Shown here: positions 60,021-64,000 of the stretch, piece after piece
Numbering within the stretch: position 1 is the first letter of the stretch
Layout: every line of letters begins with the position of its first letter
NCBI GenBank assembly: GCA_034769895.1
Contig: CM068372.1
Location: 386,352,282 to 386,416,281 of the forward strand
Length of the DNA stretch: 64,000 nt
Source of the DNA: Magicicada septendecula
Taxonomy: Eukaryota; Arthropoda; Insecta; Hemiptera; Cicadidae
Direction: 5' to 3'
Made by a program: the position numbers and the translations under genes
The notes under the pieces: generated by a model
What the model saw: the letters and a program-made list of their open reading frames with translations, nothing else
The model's database searches: none
What the model was told of the DNA's origin: nothing

Positions 60021-60835
60021 GAAATTTATTAACGTATCAAAACGAGACTTGGGCAGCGTATAAAAATCATATTCAAAAGCTACAGTTTTCTAATGTCCTA
60101 TGAATTATTCAACATGTGTAATAGTATATTGCATTAGGAGTCCAGAAAATAGACTTTTCCCGTGCGCACGTGACAAATTCCAGTGTGAGGCAAACGTATG
60201 GACCACAAACAAGAAAGAAGAAAGTAAAATACAGACGTCGGAAATACATCTGTACGTATAATCGTAGATGTATTGCATACGTTGCACTTGATTGTACGTG
60301 ATGTTGCAATACATGTTGTAACATAACAAAATTATCACACTAAACATTTTAATTAATGTTACATAAATAAAAGAAAAAGTTCCATAGTGAGTGAGAGGAA
60401 CAAATTGTTTAAGGATTACACTAGAAACTGTAAAATTAAGTCTATAAAATGTGAATAAAAATGGAAGATAATAAAGAAAACCATTAATTAAAACAACCTA
60501 CTATGAAAAAACCAGTTAAACCAGCAGTATACCCAGTAGATTGGGGAAGCAGTACAAAAAGGGAAGGACCATAAAAAAGGAAATAATCTGTCATGAAACC
60601 ATTTCAATGAGGAAACTACTAATGTGATATTTGAAGAAGGGACAAAACATATCAAGATTCCAACAAAGAGACCAGAAACAGGAAGAGATATGCCAAAACA
60701 AAATGTTAATCATATAATAAATACCATGAGACAAAATTGAAACCGATATAGGTAAACCCCAAACAAGTTACAAGATACAATACTATAAAACACAAATTGT
60801 ATATTAGTTGTAAGTGTAATTTGTCAAAAAATATG
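60021..60835. other. A-rich stretch, possibly within an LTR
   Basis: No gene; composition shifts to A-rich from about 60360. Confidence 0.35.
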
Positions 60836-60836
60836 T

Positions 60837-61025
60837 CAAAAGAGACTACCAGAGTGTAGAACTCACTAAAAAGACTACATGAGTGTAGAATCCAATAAAG
60901 TGAAGTGAGATAACCAAATTAAGAAACTACAGAGTGTACAGTGAGAAACATAGTTAAAAAATCTATGAAAAAATCTTCAATGAAGTTTAAGTATTATAAA
61001 AAGACTACCATGAGTGTAGAATAAT
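60837..61025 (+). repeat. Iterated GACTACCA...AGTGTAGAA motif
   Basis: Four irregularly spaced copies (about 60843, 60872, 60932, 61002). Each can fold into a small CTAC/GTAG hairpin. Confidence 0.65.
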
Positions 61026-61439
61026 AATAACAAAACCATTGGAATGAAAGACAGTCTAAGGACTGACAACATTACTAGTAATAAGAGTTTTTAAATTAGA
61101 TATAAGAAAAACTATTACATGTAAAATGTTTTCTTTAATTATAGCTAAGTAAATGGTGAAGGACAAAAATACCAAAGGACAGTTCATAACTGAAGGTATG
61201 CCTAATATTAAGATGTTTGCTATTTATTATTAATTAGATAATATTTTAGATGTAAGGTGTAAATAGATACACGATATTTTTTATCACAGTTAAAGTGTTT
61301 TCATATGAATAATAAATACACAAGACAGTTAGTGACTGACAGTGTTACTAGTAATAGGAGTTTTTTATTTTTTTCTAATTAAATTATGTCTAGGATAAGC
61401 TATTTTGTTATCATTTGATGATACAGTAAAAAATAATAG

Positions 61440-61545
61440 GAATAAGATGTTTTTGTTAAAATTAGGTGATATATGGAAAATAGTTGATAATAAGAGGTTT
61501 TTGTTAAAATTAGGCATAAGATGTTCATGTTATGGTTCAATGATG
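61440..61545 (+). repeat. Short tandem similarity
   Basis: GGTTTTTGTTAAAATTAGG-like segment occurs twice about 50 bp apart. Confidence 0.55.
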
Positions 61546-62260
61546 TTCTTAGTATAAAGAAAGTTTAGTAGATACAAGATATTCTATTGTATTTAAAATC
61601 ATGTCATTTAATTTTCCATTGTGTAAGTCAGAGAGGCAAGTAGAGCATAAAAATGTAATAATTTTATTCAAATCAGTAAACCATGTATAAGGTACAAACA
61701 GACCAGCCAAGACACCAATTTTGTAAACACAGAATGGCCTATAAACAAAAAATTATCTATCAAAGAATTAACCTATGTAATAGGAATAGAATTCAATACA
61801 TACAATACAGAAATTGAAAGTATAATTAATGCAGATACAGTTAATAGCAAATAGAATGACAAAAGAAAGAAAATTAACTTCTTTTGGAAACAGTCCAAAA
61901 TAGGCTTATGATAGTAATCAAATCAGACTAAACAGCAAATTAATCAATATTGAAATGTTTTAATAACCAAATTATTAACAACAAAGTAATTACGGAGTTG
62001 TTAGGTGTATTCCAGGGAAATATTATACCGAAAAAACAAATAAAAACCTTTAAAACACTGAATTTGTACAAAATATGGGGCATACAATTATTACGTAAAA
62101 TTGTAATTTTTGGGCTTAAATGAGTTTGAAACAAACCCAGCTATATATCAAAAGATGTAAAATTAAATAATCAATATTACTGAATAGTATCAACACATAT
62201 CAATTCAATTATTTTTAATTTATATCTTTATTTTTATGTTTGTAATATTTTAATTATATT

Positions 62261-62286
62261 ACAAATTGGCGTTTCCAACTTGGAGC
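62261..62286 (+). other. LTR end plus PBS-like sequence
   Basis: TATATTACA, spacer AAT, then TGGCGTTTCCAACTTGGAGC. The junction is the same as in the 6171 element (TTACA-AAT-TGGCG). A second ATATTACA terminus follows about 80-100 bp later. No coding frame follows before the sequence changes. Confidence 0.45.
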
Positions 62287-62349
62287 TTAGTAAAACGCAT
62301 ATCAATTTTATTTTTATTTTTATTTGTAATATTTTTATATTATATTACA

Positions 62350-62890
62350 ATGTATACATACACACATTATCTTGATTTACGCCTACAAAGGCTCGTCAAG
62401 TCTCTTATCAGTCGTCAGTGTGAATTATAATATAGTCAGCGTCTTCTGTTTCGTGTTGTTATTGTTGCATCAGCCGCGCCGCTCTCCCTCAAGGACGGAA
62501 AGCAAATAACGAGCAAGTTAATTCAACAACAAGAAACAGTTAATTTAAGTTGGTACGACTTCTTTGAAACTTTAGAAACAAACAAACACACAAATAAAGT
62601 TTGCGAGACGCAAAAAGAAAACACAACCATTATACTGTTTCGCCGGCATATTGTCTGCGTCTACCAGCAAAACATATTGTCTCCAGGCGCGTGGTTTTCG
62701 TTCCCTTTTTGTTTTTGTGCGCGTCTCCTTCTTGAGAGGGACGTCTTTGCAACGGTTTTACACAATAAATAGCACATAATCATAAATGTCTACCTGGGCA
62801 TATAACTGTCTAGATTGATTTTTTTTTAATTATTTCAGTTGTACAATGTTTACACATTTTCCTAAACCAAAGATTACAGAAGTGATTGAA
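62350..62890. other. Unassigned stretch
   Basis: Nothing recognised. Confidence 0.4.
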
Positions 62891-62894
62891 TTCT

Positions 62895-63378
62895 CATCTT
62901 CCACTGCTGCTTGTCCATCCAAAGATCTTCTTCAATTTCTCCTTCTCTCAATATAGTCTGAATTTCTTCTATTTAGGTGATCCAGGAATTTCTCTTTTCC
63001 TTCTTCCAGGTGAAGTCCATTCCATAACTCTCCTTGGCAATCTTTCGTGTCCCATTCTTTTCGTGTGTCCATACCATTGTAATTATTTTGTTTGAATAAA
63101 ATCAACAATTGAATTTTTCACATTCATTCTGTCCTTAACGATTTCATTTCTAATATTGTTACGTCTGGATACTCTTGTCGAACGTCTCCAGAAGTCCAAC
63201 TCTGCTGTCATTAATTTTGTTCTTGTGTGTTTATTAGCAGTCCAAACTTCTACCCTGTAAGTCATGATACTTCTAACAATCGTTTTAAGTATTTTGGTTT
63301 TAGTTTCTTGTCTAGATTGTTATTTTTAAAGTTTTGACTTTAATTTTTGGCCTGTGGTGCCTCTCAAGTTAATGAAAT
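62895..63378 (-). pseudogene. LINE C-terminal fragment (AAT-family)
   Basis: Minus-strand frame with ELDFWRRSTRVSRRNNIRNE and VKDRMNVKNSIVDFIQ, then YNGMDTRKEWDTK in the same direction; matches the family at 42745-43375. Degraded. Confidence 0.65.
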
Positions 63379-63380
63379 TT

Positions 63381-63456
63381 CTTCTTCTTCTTCTTCTTCT
63401 TCTTCTTCTTCTTCTTCTTCTTCTTCTTCTTCTTCTTCTTCTTCTTCTTCTTCTTC
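63381..63456. repeat. (CTT)25 tract
   Basis: Uninterrupted trinucleotide run, the (GAA)n tail of the LINE at its right. Confidence 0.95.
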
Positions 63457-63850
63457 TATCAGGTAGGTTAAAGCCTTTTTTCGTCTTCTAGGCGAAACAT
63501 CTGTTCCGGTCCCAAAAGTCATCCATTTTTCCAACGCTCCCTAAGGCTTCCTATACTTCGTTGTCCAATAGGCTTGTATTGCCAAACTTTCTTAGGCAAC
63601 TTGCCATCTAGCATCCTATTCCGATGAGCAACCCATCTCTCTTTGTTCCAGCAGTAACATCTTGATCAACTGTTTACGACTGTCTCCAATGTAGAGTCTA
63701 TACCTTCGTGTGCAGCCTCTTACAGATCGCAAAAGTCTCTTCCCCGATGCCTTTATTCTAATCAAATGTCTATTCGCCAAAACCAAGTTTTAGAACCACA
63801 CAATAACATTGGCACACCATTACTAATAACATTTTTAAAGTTATATTACT
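63457..63850 (-). pseudogene. LINE 3' end
   Basis: Minus strand encodes a degraded C-terminal tail (YGVPMLLCGSKTWF-like box, IRIKASGKRLLRSVRGCTR, WNKERWVAHRNR) ending in the GAA tract. The upstream limit is unclear and may reach the window end. Confidence 0.55.
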
Positions 63851-64000
63851 TTCTCAGTTACATTAAAATGACTTTTTGCTTGACTGGAGTTCTACAAATT
63901 GTTTAAAATATTTGGTCCCTTCTACAAGTTCTGGTGTCATAAAATTTGGAAATTGCAAAAATTGAATTACATATTCAGTTTTTTGATGAAACGTCTCTTA

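Overview
The window looks like repeat-dominated intergenic DNA from an arthropod, most likely an insect with a large genome (a cockroach-, termite- or stick-insect-like lineage would fit; this is inference). It has low GC, long microsatellites, many decayed non-LTR retrotransposon ends, Penelope-like element (PLE) remnants, tRNA-derived SINEs and MITEs. I found no host gene, rRNA, intact tRNA gene or CRISPR array that I can defend. Almost every long open frame is element-derived or lies in simple repeats.

Region 1-9701 holds the most notable object: a minus-strand LTR-type element. Positions 1-1925 and 7777-9701 are nearly identical direct copies. A primer-binding-site-like sequence at 6148-6167 directly abuts a TGT...ACA-type terminus. 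This implies that the right-hand (5') LTR is about 3.5 kb (6171-9701), and that the left-hand LTR is cut by the window edge and should continue about 1.6 kb to the left. The internal region (about 4.2 kb) has one open frame in the gag position (first AUG at 6053, stop near 4344). It encodes a coiled-coil protein with three 16-residue repeats, an LDL-receptor class A-like cysteine cluster and an Asn/Tyr/Pro-rich tail. No protease, reverse transcriptase or integrase is visible. Downstream of the frame is an array of about seven ~100-bp units, each carrying a short GTAAG/CTTAC hairpin. I do not know a described family with this combination.

Region 9702-33230 is a mosaic of simple repeats and 3' ends of an RTE/L2-like LINE family whose copies nearly all end in GAT or GAA trinucleotide tracts. 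It also holds a probable piggyBac-like MITE (15987-16600) and palindromic PLE/hammerhead loci at 14.03, 15.5-15.8 and 19.2-19.6 kb. Region 33.9-39.5 kb is a PLE cluster: a frameshifted GIY-YIG endonuclease end (33995-34400), a well-formed hammerhead ribozyme core (34723-34764) and several inverted hammerhead-bearing pairs. A 79-bp tandem repeat and a tRNA-derived SINE follow.

Region 40-54 kb contains a SINE whose 3' half is tandemly duplicated, several LINE families with different tails (poly-A, AAT, GAT/GAA), an RNase H-bearing LINE end and a clean hAT-type MITE with an 8-bp target duplication nested in a LINE (53024-53745). Region 56.8-60.0 kb has a direct repeat of about 816 bp enclosing a (TG)96 tract and an inverted repeat. 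Region 60.4-62.3 kb looks like another LTR terminus with a PBS-like sequence in plus orientation. The right end (62.9-64.0 kb) is two more LINE ends. No metabolic or regulatory gene set is present; the only functional links are among parts of mobile elements.
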